A stretch of 64,000 nt of DNA from Wyeomyia smithii (lineage: Eukaryota > Arthropoda > Insecta > Diptera > Culicidae), in NCBI RefSeq assembly GCF_029784165.1, contig NC_073695.1, positions 92,015,902-92,079,901 on the forward strand, read 5' to 3'. How positions within the stretch are numbered: the first letter of the stretch is position 1; the number at the start of each line of letters is the position of its first letter. This document shows positions 22,441 to 34,142 of this stretch, in pieces. A program made the translations under genes and the position numbers. Below the pieces are notes generated by a model. That model saw only the letters and a program-made list of their open reading frames with translations. It was not told where the DNA came from and searched no databases.

Positions 22441-23520
22441 TTTTGATGAAATTTTAAATGTTGTAGCTTTGCCAAATGTTATTAAATTTTAATATTCAAC
22501 ACCATTGAACTGAAAAACTTTTGAAGTTTCATTTTCTGACCTCAGATCTGGCCTAGGTCACCGGATGTAGGAAATATTCCTGAGTTACGGTAGGCCTGTC
22601 AAACCTGCTAATCTTTGGATGGATTTGGTAATGGGTTACCTGATAAAAATGCTTATTTGCATCATTGGCATAGATGACAAAATCATTTTTGAAGCGAATG
22701 GTTCATCGGCCAAGAACTCATCGAGAAATGGCTATTTTTCATCCGGAAGTCCTCAGAGGAATCTTTAGTAGAGGACATTTACGTTTTTGCACCAAATATA
22801 GCGTGTTACACCTCTATCTTCAAGATTTTTTATCAGGAACCATTTAAAAGACATGTATCTGAATATAGGCTGCATTGACCACTTCCGGAACGACCTGGAG
22901 GCCCCGAAGGAACCCGTAGTTGGAGGATTTACATTTCTGCATCAAAATTCAGCATGCGACACCTCTATCTTCAGGATTTTTCATCAGAAATGATCAAAAA
23001 GACTTATTTTCGAATTCAGACTGCATTGGCCACTAACGAAACAATATAAATACGCCGAAGGAACCCGGAATCAAATATAGCGTGCGACACTTCTATCTTC
23101 AGGACTTTTCATCAAGAATTTGTCAAAAGACATATTTTTAATATTGGCTGCAATGGCCACTTCCGGAACAACCTGGATGCCTCGTAGGAACCCGCAGTGG
23201 GCGAATTTACATTTCTGCATCAAAATATAGCATGCGACACCTCTATCTTCAGGATTTTTTCATCAGGAATTACCCAACAGACACAGACAGCGTTGGCCAC
23301 TTCCGGAAAGACCCGGATGGCCCATTTACATTTACATAATTGCATTAAAATATAGCATGTGACAACTGTATCTTCAGGATATTTTATCAGGCACCTCTCA
23401 AAAGACATATTTCTTAGTATAGGATGCATTGGTCACGCCTGGAACGATCCGGGTGCCTTGAAAGAACTGGTAGTGGGGATATTTGCATTTTTGAATAAAA
23501 TATACCGTCCGACACCTCTA
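22425..23520. repeat. Inner arm (left) with ~150-bp subrepeats
   Basis: About 22425-22960 is the reverse complement of about 29050-29600 ('gatctggcctaggtcaccgg' occurs in both in opposite context). From 22790 a second tandem pattern recurs four to five times ('gcgacacctctatcttcagg', 'ccacttccggaa'). No coding text is present. Confidence 0.75.
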
Positions 23521-24241
23521 AAATGGAAAAGTTCACTCACTAGCAATATTTCATGCAAATGTGTTCTTTGATTTATCAGTTATCGTTCAACTATTTCCAC
23601 TCGCGTACAAGTTTCCATAGAAACGCTGCTGATTGTTTTTCGCTTCTAAGAGTTCCGAATACCTTAGAAGGAGACTGAATGATTCAAACACGATAGTATT
23701 TATTGTATCCAAGTTCACTTGCATTCAACATTATCGCGAGAAGCTTTGAGATATTATCGCCAGTGATACAAAATTATGAATCCAAATGAACGTTAGATTG
23801 CGTTCAATTGTTTGCTTGCCGGAGCAAATAGGTATCATCAATGCTTATAGAAATTGTAGCATGGTTCATTAGCATCTGATACTTGAAATTACCAAGAATC
23901 ATCGTGGTATATCACGGTGAAAGCACGACGTGGAGTAGCCGAATTACACCTACAAGCAACCGACATTTGAAAGAATCATTGCGATCGCTTGAGTGCAATC
24001 GTTTACGATTCTTTCGTGAAACACTCGCTATATGTTGCTCGCTCCACCTAAAGCAGGCAATACTGAAACAAAATCATCAAAGAAAGCTACCATGTATTTC
24101 TTTGCTCTAAGTTGTCTCTTGCAAGCTTGAGAATGTGTAACTTTTAATAGCGATGGTTTGCTAGGATTGAAAGCTTATAAATAGCACGTTCAGAAATGAT
24201 ACCCGAATGATTGTTATGCGATACGAGTTTTTCCATCCTTG
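23521..24241. mobile_element. 0.72 kb insertion splitting a subrepeat
   Basis: The subrepeat phrase 'gacacctcta|tctt.agg' is interrupted here, with CCTCTA present on both sides (23515-23520 and 24242-24247). The inserted DNA has no coding similarity. The terminal structure is not clear to me. Confidence 0.5.
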
Positions 24242-26449
24242 CCTCTATCTTTAGGATTTTTCATCAGGCTTCTTCCAAAAGACATATTTCCCAATCCGCA
24301 CGAGAGTCACAATTAAAATAGGACTTTTTTCTTACAATCGTCTCCCGAACGTTTTAAAAATGATATGGAAATAGTTTTCGAAATCGAGTAACCATTACTT
24401 TTCATAGAAAAACTTGTGTTTATTTTCTTTCTTACAAAAGACACTAAGGCTATGATTAGAAAACGAATATTTATTTCATTTTGTCTCTGTGATAATTGAA
24501 CTACAATTTATTTATTTTTTCCAGAAGGGTCACAGACGAAATCATTTGAAATCATTTTACTTGTGGAACGAAAGTATTTTTTCATTAAGTAGTCACGGTG
24601 GTAATTAAAAGAACAAATGGCCTTTTGTCTTAGAATAGTCACTAAGAAATTAAGAGGCACATTTAAATTTTTCTTATAAATGCATAATGACTTTTCATAG
24701 AAATAGTTTCCCCAGTTAGTCACTGTGACTTTTGTAAGGAAATATTTGTCAAAAGTTTTGTTTAATAGAATTTGTGACCTTTTGAAAAAACTTATAAGTT
24801 ATTAACATTGTCACAATGATTTTTGCAATAATTTTTTTTGGTTTGAATGAATATCAGAAAAGTAAACATCGGGCTTTGACCAACAAATGTTACTATTTAG
24901 TCATCACGGTGACTTTTGTAAGAAAATATATGTTGAATGTTGTTATAACAGAATATGTGATTTTTTCAATAGTTCCGCGGAATTTTAGTAACTAACCTTT
25001 TTTAACCATATAACAAAAAAAATATTTCAATTTAATCATGTTCCATATTCCTGTCTCAAAAAAGTCATTGAGTCAATTGATCATTATTGAAAAATCAAGA
25101 AATGATCTAAAACCGGAGAAATGCATCTTGTTTACGAGAGTCACCAAGAATAATTGGTGACGAACACCTAAAGTTTGTTGGCTCACTAAAATGAGGGAAA
25201 TGCTTGCTAAAAGCGGCGAAAGCAGTCGATTATAAAATTAAACCATAATATGATTAAGACGTTTTCCTTGGAAATTTTCATTATTTTGTAACAAGATTAC
25301 AACAGGAGTTACTTATAAACAGACATTTGCCTTAAAAGATCAACAAATTCAATTTTTCGTGTTTTCAAAATACTAGAAAATTTACATATACTATCTAAAA
25401 CCTAATTTTTTTGGAGGCGCATGAAAATTGTAAGGGGTAGGCGCTATAATTTCTCCATGAAAATGGGATTGCATTTGAAAATAGCGCTTGGCATTTCATT
25501 TCTCGCAATTTCAAGTTGTTCTATGTTATTACTTATATGTACACATTCGAGCATTTCTAAATTTCATCGGCGAAATAAAAAAAAACTAAAACATCAATGT
25601 TCGGGTTGTGGTCACGAGTAGTATATTTTGTTTTAGAACTTCGTCACGAAAAATATTCATTAATGTGTCGATGAAAATATGTCTCGCGGTGACAATTTAA
25701 AACAAAAACAAAAACGTTTCTGGTTTCTCCTATAAATATCACCAAGTTAAAAATATGTAAATGTAGACAATTTCTAACAAACCACTTTGTGACAATTACT
25801 AAAAGTTTGTATAAGGCTCTAAGCCCCGCCTTTTCGACGCTTTTTTAGCATTCCTGACCATTTACAGAACATATTCCTAATACGAATATAAATCTTCTCT
25901 TAAAGGTCACCAACATGTAATTTGTGCGGACTGGGTTCTTACTGAGGGTGTAAAAGGGTATGAACATTTACATTATCGCATTTTCGGGATATTTATCTTA
26001 GCGTTATTCACTTCGGATTTTTTTTTACATCAAAATTCAAACGTTAACAGCTAGATAATGTTGATTTTCGAAACTTGATTTATAGACAACGATAAACATT
26101 TTAATGAGTTCCATCTCTATCGATCGATTCTCTTCATCGACATTCTCTTTCGTTAATTAGTCAGCTACAAAAACGACTTCAGAAGTGTTTAACGTTATCT
26201 AGATCTGCTAGTAACGTAGTAACCCAAAGATAGAGCCGATTTAGAGAATTGATCAATGTAGATAGGACACCATGACATGTTTATCCATAATTATCCTTGT
26301 GCCCATAGAGTGTGGTATACAGTTGAACATGAATCAAACATGCTACGAGATGGAAAACGGAATGTTGAAGAAATATTTTTCTCTAGCATTTCTTGATCTC
26401 GTACGCTCATTACGAGTAAGAGATTTCCAGCACGAGACAATGAAGTGTG
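24242..26449. other. Core of the foldback structure, no gene seen
   Basis: AT-rich. The words 'gtcactgtgacttttgtaa' and 'gtcaccaag' recur in variants through 24300-25930. 'cccaatccgcac' at about 24289 and 'gtgcggactggg' at about 25934 could be short inverted ends of a further 1.65 kb insertion. No protein domain was recognised. Confidence 0.4.
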
Positions 26450-26822
26450 TTGTGCGATCCGAACCGCTCTTACTCGTCTCTGCAAATTAATGTGCAGTCT
26501 TCGTTTGTTGCAGCGTTTGTTTCACTCGTAAAAAAAAACGAATGGCACCCGATTTTTGGCTCTCAGTCGTCCCTTTACAAATTGATGTGCAGTATCCAAA
26601 CAGCTTGTGCTTTACCCGTGAAAAAACGAGTAGCACCCGATCCATGGCTTTCGGTTGTCCCTTTGCAAATTATTGTGCAGTCTTTGAACAGCGTGTGTTT
26701 TACTCGTGAAAAAACGAGTGATACCCGATCAATGGCTCATACTCGTCATTTGGAAAATGAATGTGTAATCTACCAACATCGTTTACTTTACTCGCGAAAA
26801 AATGAGTAGCCCCTGATCCATG
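26450..26822. repeat. Tandem ~108-bp repeats, about 3.5 units
   Basis: Units share 'ttactcgtgaaaaaacgagt', 'acccgatccatggct' and 'gcaaattaatgtgcagtc'. They sit just upstream of the Tc1 transposase remnant, where subterminal repeats of such elements are expected. Confidence 0.65.
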
Positions 26823-27472
26823 GTAGAGATCGATGTGTATTACGTCATAAACAATTTGAACAGCGTAGAAGATTGAACGCATGAGACATGTCTTCAGTCT
26901 TGTCAGAATTCGAACGGGGCCAAATTGTCGGTGCACGTGAAGCTGAAGCTTCCATTGCAGAAACTGCAAATTTGGTCGGTGTGTCAGCATCTAAAAGATA
27001 AAGTGCATGTGGACGTGAAACCAAATTAAAGGACAGGAATCGAAGAAGTTTAAAACAAACAGTAACCAATGATCGAAGAATTAGTGCAACTAAGGTGACA
27101 GCCACCCTGAACGAACATTAAAAGAACCAATTTCCATTTTTTACGATCCGAAGAGAACTCCATGGTCAGAATCTCTATGCCCGAGCTGCAATAGCGAAAC
27201 CCCTTATATAGCAGTATAATGCATCGAATCGTTTGAGTTGGTGCAAAGAGCACAAACTTTGGAGTGACGACCAATGGAGGCGAGTTGTTTGGTCAGATGA
27301 ATTATCCTATAGTCTGTTTCCTACCACAGGACGAGTTTACATATGGAGAACACCGCGATAAGTGTATCCAGACTTCCTGAAATCTCGCTCGCACAAAGAA
27401 GAGACAATGCGCTTCGCGCTACAAGTCTCGTTTCTCATTCAATCGTTTTGTGTAGTTAGCCTATACACCAGA

Positions 27473-27640
27473 GTAGCGAACCTATACATTAGAGAAATGA
27501 CAAGACACTCACCGTTAAGGCAACTGTCAACATCAAAACAGGCGAGTTGTATCATTTTGCATTGCCGTTATCCGTTTCGATGTTGACAGTTGCCTTAACG
27601 GTGAGTGTCTTGTCATTTCTCTAATGTATAGGTTCGCTAC
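27473..27640. repeat. Near-perfect palindromic MITE, 168 bp
   Basis: A left arm of about 62 bases starting GTAGCGAACCTATACATTAG is matched by its exact inverted copy ending at 27640. The inner edges are 'gttgacagttgcc'. Confidence 0.85.
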
Positions 27641-27653
27641 ACCAGAGAGACGC

Positions 27654-27783
27654 CGAGACACTCACCGTTAAGGCAACTGTCAACATCAAAACGGGCGAGT
27701 TGTATAATTTTGCATTGCCGTTATCCGTTTCGATGTTGACAGTTGCCGTAACGGTGAGTGTCTTGTCATTTCTCTAATATATA
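27654..27783. repeat. Second copy of the palindromic MITE
   Basis: The same 'gacactcaccgttaaggcaa' arm and inverted end as the preceding palindrome, lying head-to-tail with it 14 bases later. It differs at a few bases. Confidence 0.8.
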
Positions 27784-28664
27784 GGTTCCCTAGTTTTGTG
27801 ATGTGCGCCACATGCGAGCGAGAGAACCTGCAATACGTACGAGCCTTGTCTCATCGCATGGAATTTCTTTTGCGACGTACACGAAGATATCTCGTCTCTC
27901 AACGTAACGAACGCGGTGCATGGGTGTTGCGTACACGAGACAGCTCGCGCGCAAATTCTCGTGAGCTCGTCTCGCGAGCTAGTCTCACATTTTGCTTTGC
28001 GCTTTGCGATGATCCAAGAAAGAAATTGATTTTGCGCAGATGGATGGGGGCAGGAGATTTATGTGATTTATTATTTACGGTGTTATAGGAGCTTGCGTCA
28101 GAACACCGTTTGAATAATGAATGGTATGGAAACTAATTCATTTGTTTATCAATTCATATGTATAATAATAATAAGTATTTTGGTATATGTTTGATTCAAA
28201 GCATTGTAGCTCAGAAACCTTTAGTTGTACAAATTAAACTGTCTGAGAATAAATTGCAGGGAACTAATTATGCTTACAAAAAAAAAATACACCGAATTTT
28301 TTTTGGTCAAAGAAGCGAAAGAGCAACCTGCAAATCGCATGTGACGTGTCTCGTCTCGTCGCACGTACATGGAAATTCTACGAGCGAGAGAAAGATTTCT
28401 CTCATAAAATCGTTGTATGAAGAACACGACGAGGACCTGACATGGCCAGCACAGTCGCCAGACTTGAACATGATCGAACCAGTCCACGTTGGAGGCACGC
28501 ATCCGAAACATATTTTCTCCTCCGTTGTCGCTGAAAAACTCGAATCTCTACTGATAAATGAATGGTACAACATTCCAATTGAGGCCATCCGAAAGTTGTA
28601 CGATTCTATTCCTCGACGAATCCAAGCAGTACTCGCAGCAAATTGCGGTCCAATAAAATATTAG

Positions 28665-29050
28665 AATCTTTGTTCTAAATGATGTTATTTTCTGTTTTCC
28701 AAAAGTTATTCGAAATACGTTTTGTTAATACTATTGAATCCACTTTAGAAGTCCAACGATTTTCTGAATAAACTCTTTAATACATTCAATAGGAACAGTG
28801 ATTTGAGTGGCCAGTACAGGGCCGTTCTCCTGATACTTATTCCATGTTCTTCCCAAATTTTTTGCACGATGGGACAGGTTTGCGTTAGACAACATTAAAG
28901 CATGTCTTCAAAAATATGTCTCTAGGAACATTCTTGATAAAAAATCCTGAAATTCCTTCAAGGTATCCGGATCGTTTAAGGACTAACCAATACAGCCAAT
29001 ATTCATAAATATGTCTTTTGGAAGATACCTGATAAAAAATCCTGAAGATC
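28665..29050. other. Junction between transposase remnant and inner arm
   Basis: No gene. From about 28910 it carries degraded units of the right inner arm ('gaaaaatatgtctct', 'tgataaaaaatcctga'). Confidence 0.45.
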
Positions 29051-29600
29051 GTCGCATGCTAAATTTTGATGCAGAAATGTAAATCCTCCCACTACGGGTT
29101 CCTTCGGGGCCTCCAGGTCGTTCCGGAAGTGGCAAATTCAGCCTATATTCAGATATATGTCTTTTAAATGATTCCTGATAAAAAAATCCTGAAGATAGAG
29201 GTGTAACACGCTATATTTGGTGCAAAAACGTAAATGTCTCCTACTAAAGATTCCTCTGAGGACTTCCGAATGAAAAATAGCCATTTCTCGATGAGTTCTA
29301 GGACGATTCCAGATCTTGATGAACCATTCGCTTCAGAAATGATTTTGTCATCTATGCCAATGATGCAAATAAGCATTTTTATCAGGTAACCCATTATCAA
29401 ATCCATCCAAAGATTAGCAGGTTTGACATGCCTACCGGAACTCAGGACTATTTCCTACATCCGGTGACCTAGGCCAGATCTGAGGTCAGAAAATGAAACT
29501 TCAAAAGTTTTTCAGTTCAATGGTGTTGAATATTAAAATAGAATAACATTTGGCAAAGCTACAACATTTCAAATTTCATCAAAATTTTGCCTATCCTTTT
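29050..29600. repeat. Inner arm (right), inverted copy of 22425-22960
   Basis: The reverse complement reads through 'gcatcattggcatagatgac' and 'aaagatagaggtgtaacacg' as on the left side, with scattered substitutions. The 80-codon minus-strand ORF here is not a gene. Confidence 0.75.
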
Positions 29601-31050
29601 ATTGATTTCTGCGTTGGGAGAGTTTTGTAATTCACGATGGGGTGGGCCATGTATTAAAAATGTGGGAAAACCTATGTATTCTCGCATATGCTCTCATGAC
29701 CACAAATATCATCCTGCTTCAATGAGGTAATGTTTTTTGAGTAGCTTAAGATCTTAGTTAAGCTTAGAAAAAGTTTCATTGATTTCTGCGTTGGGAGAGT
29801 TTTGTAATTCACGATGGGGTGGGCCATGTATTGAAAATGTGGGAAAACCAATGTATTTTGGCATATGCTCTCATGACCACAAATATCATCCTGCTTCAAT
29901 GAGGTAATGTTTTTTGAGTAGCTTAGGATCTTAGTTAAGTTTAGAAAAAGTTTGATTGATTTCTGCGTTGGGAGAGTTTTGTAATTCACGATGGGGTGGG
30001 CCATGTATTGAAAATGTGGGAAAACCTATGTATTCTCGCATATGCTCTCATGACCACAAATATCATCCTGCTTCAATGAGGTAATGTTTTTTGAGTAGCT
30101 TAGGATCTTAGTTAAGTTTAAAAAAAGTTTCATTGATTTCTGCGTTGGGAGAGTTTTGTAATTCACGATGGGGTGGGCCATGTATTAAAAATGTGGGAAA
30201 ACCTATGTATTCTCGCATATGCTCTCATGACCACAAATATCATCCTGCTTCAATGAGGTAATGTTTTTTGAGTAGCTTAGGATCTTAGTGAAGATCAAAA
30301 AAAGTTTCATTGATTTCTGTGTTGGGAGAGTTTTGTAATTCACGATGGGGTGGGCCATGTATTGAAAATGTGGGAAAACCTATGTATTCTCGCATATGCT
30401 CTCATGACCACAAATATCATCCTGCTTCAATGAGGTAATGTTTTTTGAGTAGCTTAGGATCTTAGTGAGCTCAAAAAAAGTTTCATTGATTTCTGCGTTG
30501 GGAGAGTTTTGTAATTCACGATGGGGTGGGCCATGTATTGAAAATGTGGGAAAACCTATGTATTCTCGCATATGCTCTCATGACCACAAATATCATCCTG
30601 CTTCAATGAGATAATGTTTTTTGAGTAGCTTAGGATCTTGAAGTTCAAAAAAAGTTTCATTGATTTCTGCGTTGGGAGAGTTTTGTAATTCACGATGGGG
30701 TGGGCCATGTATTGAAAATGTGGGAAAACCTATGTATTCTCGCATATGCTCTCATGACCACAAATATCATCCTGCTTCAATGAGGTAATGTTTTTTGAGT
30801 AGCTTAGGATCTTAGTGAAGTTCAAAAAAAGTTTCATTGATTTCTGCGTTTCGTTATTCACGATGGGGTGGGCCATGTATTGAAAATGTGGGAAAACCTA
30901 TGTATTCTCGCATATGCTCTCATGACCACAAATATCATCCTGCTTCAATGAGGTAATGTTTTTTGAGTAGCTTAGGATCTTAGTTAAGTTTGGAAAAAGT
31001 TTCATTAATTTCTGCGTTGGGAGAGTTTTGCGATTTACGAAAAATATGGG
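29600..31050 (-). repeat. Right array of 177-bp tandem repeats (8 units)
   Basis: GCGTTGGGAG or a one-base variant recurs at 29611, 29788, 29965, 30142, 30319, 30495, 30669, 30846 and 31014, mostly every 177 bases with three shorter units (174, 168 and 176). The units are nearly identical, more so than in the left array. They are inverted relative to 21500-22440. The overlapping 63-110 codon ORFs are by-products of the repeat. Confidence 0.92.
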
Positions 31051-31339
31051 ATAAACCGCAGAACATTCATGTGTTTCTTATTCCGGCCACTGGGTTTTGA
31101 TGCGCTGCACAGAGCTGAATTATTTCGCGAAACATTTCAGTTGATCGAAATATTTCATTTTTGGTCGCTTGGAATACACTGAAAAAACTGGGCACGCTCC
31201 ATCCAAGTGTTTCATCAATTGGATATGCAAATGACTCTGCGTTGTTATCTGTAGAATTTCTTTCATCGAATTCAATCATTTTTCACTTTCGTTTCAAGTT
31301 GTCGCACACATCAACTTACATCCATGGGCCGTACTCCAC

Positions 31340-31533
31340 TTACGTATGATTCCAACATCCCTTTCAGGTGAATTGCACTTGAATCTGTCCCACTGTTTCA
31401 TCACAGTGATTATCATGTGCGAAACACTTTCATTTACGTATGATTTCAACATCCCTTTCAAGTGAATTGCACTTGAATCTGCCCCACTGTTTCATTACAG
31501 TGATTATCATGTGTGAAACACTTTCAGTTGATT
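31340..31533 (+). repeat. Direct duplication of about 97 bp
   Basis: 'gaattgcacttgaatctg' and 'cagtgattatcatgtg' occur twice in the same order with four or five differences. Confidence 0.8.
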
Positions 31534-32193
31534 TGTTTTGTTTTTATATGTCAAATGATGTGCCGTTTGGGCTGAAAAGTAGAAAAATGGCGACAGATGA
31601 AAAGTCAACGAGTGTCATACGGCTCAGAAGTTTGAGGATTTTCCAGACTACATCTGTGAATTTTGAGAAGGTAAGTGATTTATGTCACGTAAAAGAATCG
31701 AATCCTAATCTTATTTCGTCCTTCCAGCACAAGATCACAGAGATTTTGATGAAAACATCTTTACGCTAGAGGCAAGTATTTGTTTACTAAAACATCAATT
31801 ATTTAAATTAAACTAATTTAAATCTTTGTTTGCTTTACAGGCTTCTCCGACAGAAAAGGATAGTTTATATTTAATGATGGATTTTTTATAGTGAAATTTT
31901 AATTTTATAAATAAAAAATATTATATGCAATCATATCCATGTAAAACTGTTTTCATTTTAAAATCGAATAAAAATCATTCGAAGCTCGGTAAACATTCAT
32001 TTGAGATTTAAAATCCAAACACTTTATGTCTATATGTCATAACACCAGAATTGAAAGTGTTTTCCTTTTGAAAATAAGGTGTTGCACAATGAATAATTCT
32101 AAAGTGTTTCGCATATGAATTCTATATGTTTTGACCAGTAGGGCGAATTCAAGTGCAAAACACTTTATAATGTCGTGTCGATTTCTTTCAGTG
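31534..32193. other. Intergenic, no gene recognised
   Basis: A short ORF at 31440-31769 and the splice-like sites near 31670 and 31840 ('aggtaagtg', 'ctttacagg') hint at a small spliced transcript, but the peptides match nothing I know. Confidence 0.3.
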
Positions 32194-32503
32194 TAAGGCA
32201 ATCCACGGGTGACGTTTTTTTGCTTGTACGTTTGTTATTGTTGCTGTTTTTTAAGCTGTAAAATCAAAACACGGCCAAAACCGAAATCTTTTAATGTCGG
32301 CAATAATATCAAAAGTGATTTTATATTGTTGCATTTAGGATTGGCACTCACGATACTGGAGCTACCGATCGGATAACATTTGTTTTTCACGCTTCTGGAT
32401 CCAGATTGCATCCAAGTTGAGACCGATCGAACATACATAAAGCTGTCATAAGTTGAAAACAGACTGAAATCAGCTGATCGCAACTGCCTCGTGGATTGCC
32501 TTA
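32194..32503. repeat. TIR element TAAGGCAATCCACG, copy 1
   Basis: The ends TAAGGCAATCCACG and CGTGGATTGCCTTA are exact inverse copies. The same element is at 63009-63316, same length, with 'cttgtacgtttgttactgtt' and 'gaaatcagctgatcgcagct' type text in both. Non-coding. Confidence 0.8.
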
Positions 32504-32778
32504 TTCGCGTTGACGGTGTTGCTGATATTTGTTTGGTTTTTGCATGCGAAAAAGAAGGAAGGAAATATTTTTGCTTTTGTCATCACGCACATTTTGACAA
32601 TTGCATATGAGAGTTCACGTAGGTGCGAACAGCCTTCAAAATCTCTTTCAACGCGAATAACCCGAATCGGGTAGGTGAATTCCCACAAGTAACAGAAAGC
32701 TGTGCACGCTCGGAAATAATAACTCTCAAATGAGTAACTTTTGACGCATTTTCGTAAAAAGTGGAACAACTCTTAGGG

Positions 32779-32933
32779 ATCATTCAAATAATACATAACG
32801 CGCTCAGGGGTGGGGGGGTATTCAGAGAAGCGTTACATTGCGTGTGGCAAACATGTAAAATTGCGTTACGTGGGGGTGGGTGGGTATTGAAAATTGTCAA
32901 ATTCCGCGTTATGTTATATTTGAATGGTTCCTT
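32779..32933. repeat. MITE with ATTCAAATAATACATAACGC ends
   Basis: GGATCATTCAAATAATACAT at the left and 'ttatgttatatttgaatggttcc' at the right are inverse copies. G-rich 'ggggtgggggggt' and 'gggggtgggtggg' occur inside both arms. Confidence 0.7.
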
Positions 32934-33035
32934 AAACGGAGTTGGCGTCTTTGGAAATGAGTCATTATTACTCAAAATTTGCGTACGATATTACTCATTT
33001 TTTGGGTACAGCTCAGTTTCAGTACTATGGATACA

Positions 33036-33274
33036 ATCCAGCTTTTTACGCACCATAATGGCGGGTGCTATAATGCGCGTTCGTAACCTCTCTGCTTACG
33101 TCAGATTCGTGATTTCTGCAGTTTTGGCAACATTATTGTTGCCAGATTAATTGTTTTACTCGCGAAACACATGAAGAGTCAAACTGACGTAAGCAGAGTT
33201 GTCAAAAGGGTAGGTAACATATTACGAATTTTTCATTATAGCGTCCGCCATTATGGCGCGTAAAAAGCTGGATA
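33036..33274. repeat. MITE ATCCAGCTTTTTACGC, complete copy
   Basis: ATCCAGCTTTTTACGCACCA and 'ggcgcgtaaaaagctggat' are inverse ends, with matching subterminal 'ctctgcttacgtcag'/'ctgacgtaagcagag'. Other copies are at 35169-35245 (left half), 37618-37862 and 38089-39181. Confidence 0.85.
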
Positions 33275-34014
33275 CGCTATGACCAATGAACGATACTAAA
33301 TAATCATTAATAATCATACCTGATGATAAAAATTAACAATTATAATGCCTTCTGTTGCTTAGACAATCAAAAAATAATATGTTACAGTGAAGCACATTAC
33401 ACTGAAGTTACACTGAAGCACATAAGAATCGCATCCAAAATGGGAGTCGCTATATGCGACGGTACTCAAAAAGAAGTTATATGAAGGAAACTCAAAAGAG
33501 AGTCAAAGTTACTCAAAATCAACAAGAACTTCTACTCATTTTTTGACGTCTACGAACATCGTTCTAAACTGAGTCAGAGTTGCTCAGTTCATGAGTTATT
33601 ATTTACGAGCGTGCACATGCTCACATGTAACGTCGCATATAACGACGTCCATTTTGAAAGGTGATTATGATGTGCTTCAGTTTGTGATATATGTTTTTTA
33701 ATTGTGTGCGCCTCAGAAGGCATTATAACTGTTTACTTTTATTACAAGGTAATTATTGATGAACATGTGCTGTCGTTTATTGGCCGTGGCGGATTTCTAG
33801 CCAGTAATGAAACTGAACTGTATCCAAAAAATGAGTAATGTCGCACTCAAATTTTGAGTAATAATGACTCATTTTAAAGACGCCTAGTATTACTCAGTTT
33901 TGAATATTTGTGGAGTTACTCAATTTAAGAGTTGTTCCACTTTTTACGAAAATGCGTCAAATGTTACTCATTTTAGAGTTATTATTTACGAGCGTGTGCG
34001 TGCATAAGTTTGAC

Positions 34015-34142
34015 ATAATCCCGCATAATCGATAACCATAAAACGTGCCTAACAACTAGTTCGGGGTATAGTCACAACCATGTGGGTTATCGTAAAACCA
34101 TCTGGACTATAATCCGTTTATGGTTTTTGTTTATGCGGGATG
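34015..34142. repeat. Palindromic MITE, about 128 bp
   Basis: 'aatcccgcataatcgataac' and 'gtttttgtttatgcgggat' form the ends, with 'ccataaaacg'/'cgtttatgg' further in. Confidence 0.6.

Larger units (their letters stand above)
26888..28664 (+). pseudogene. Tc1-type transposase remnant, interrupted
   Basis: From the ATG at 26888 the translation reads as a Tc1/mariner transposase: an N-terminal helix-turn-helix ('LSEFERGQIVGAREAE...'), then 'DRRISATKV', 'LSWCKEHKLWSDDQWRRVVWSDE' with a catalytic Asp, and 'GRVYIWRTPR'. The C-terminal end is found only at about 28430-28664 ('WPAQSPDLNMIEP...' with the last catalytic acid region and 'LYDSIPRRIQAVLAANCG'). Between them, about 27385-28415, sits foreign DNA with two palindromic MITEs. 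Several stop codons interrupt the first part. It normally cuts and pastes DNA at TA sites, and this copy cannot be active. The family is confident. Confidence 0.75.
32705..34000. mobile_element. Foldback element with ACTCA-rich arms, 1.3 kb
   Basis: The arm 'aataataactctcaaatgag...cgtaaaaagtggaacaactctta' (32710-32776) is repeated inverted at about 33915-33990. Inside, 'ttactcaaaatttg' and 'atgagtcattattactc' occur again inverted (32955 and 33860). It hosts two MITEs (32779-32933 and 33036-33274). Confidence 0.7.

Noticed and set aside
27798..28088. 96-codon ORF rich in Arg between the transposase halves
   Set aside because: It comes from 'gagacgag'-type repetitive DNA inside the insertion and has no recognisable domain.
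29672..30571. Repeated minus-strand ORFs with 'SYSKNITSLKQDDICGHESIC' type text, resembling a repeat protein
   Set aside because: They are translations of the 177-base non-coding repeat (177 is divisible by 3, so the frame stays open). Other units carry stops or indels and no start context is conserved.
29600..31050. Regular direct repeats considered as a CRISPR-like array
   Set aside because: The units are contiguous 177-base repeats with no distinct spacers, in a eukaryotic context.
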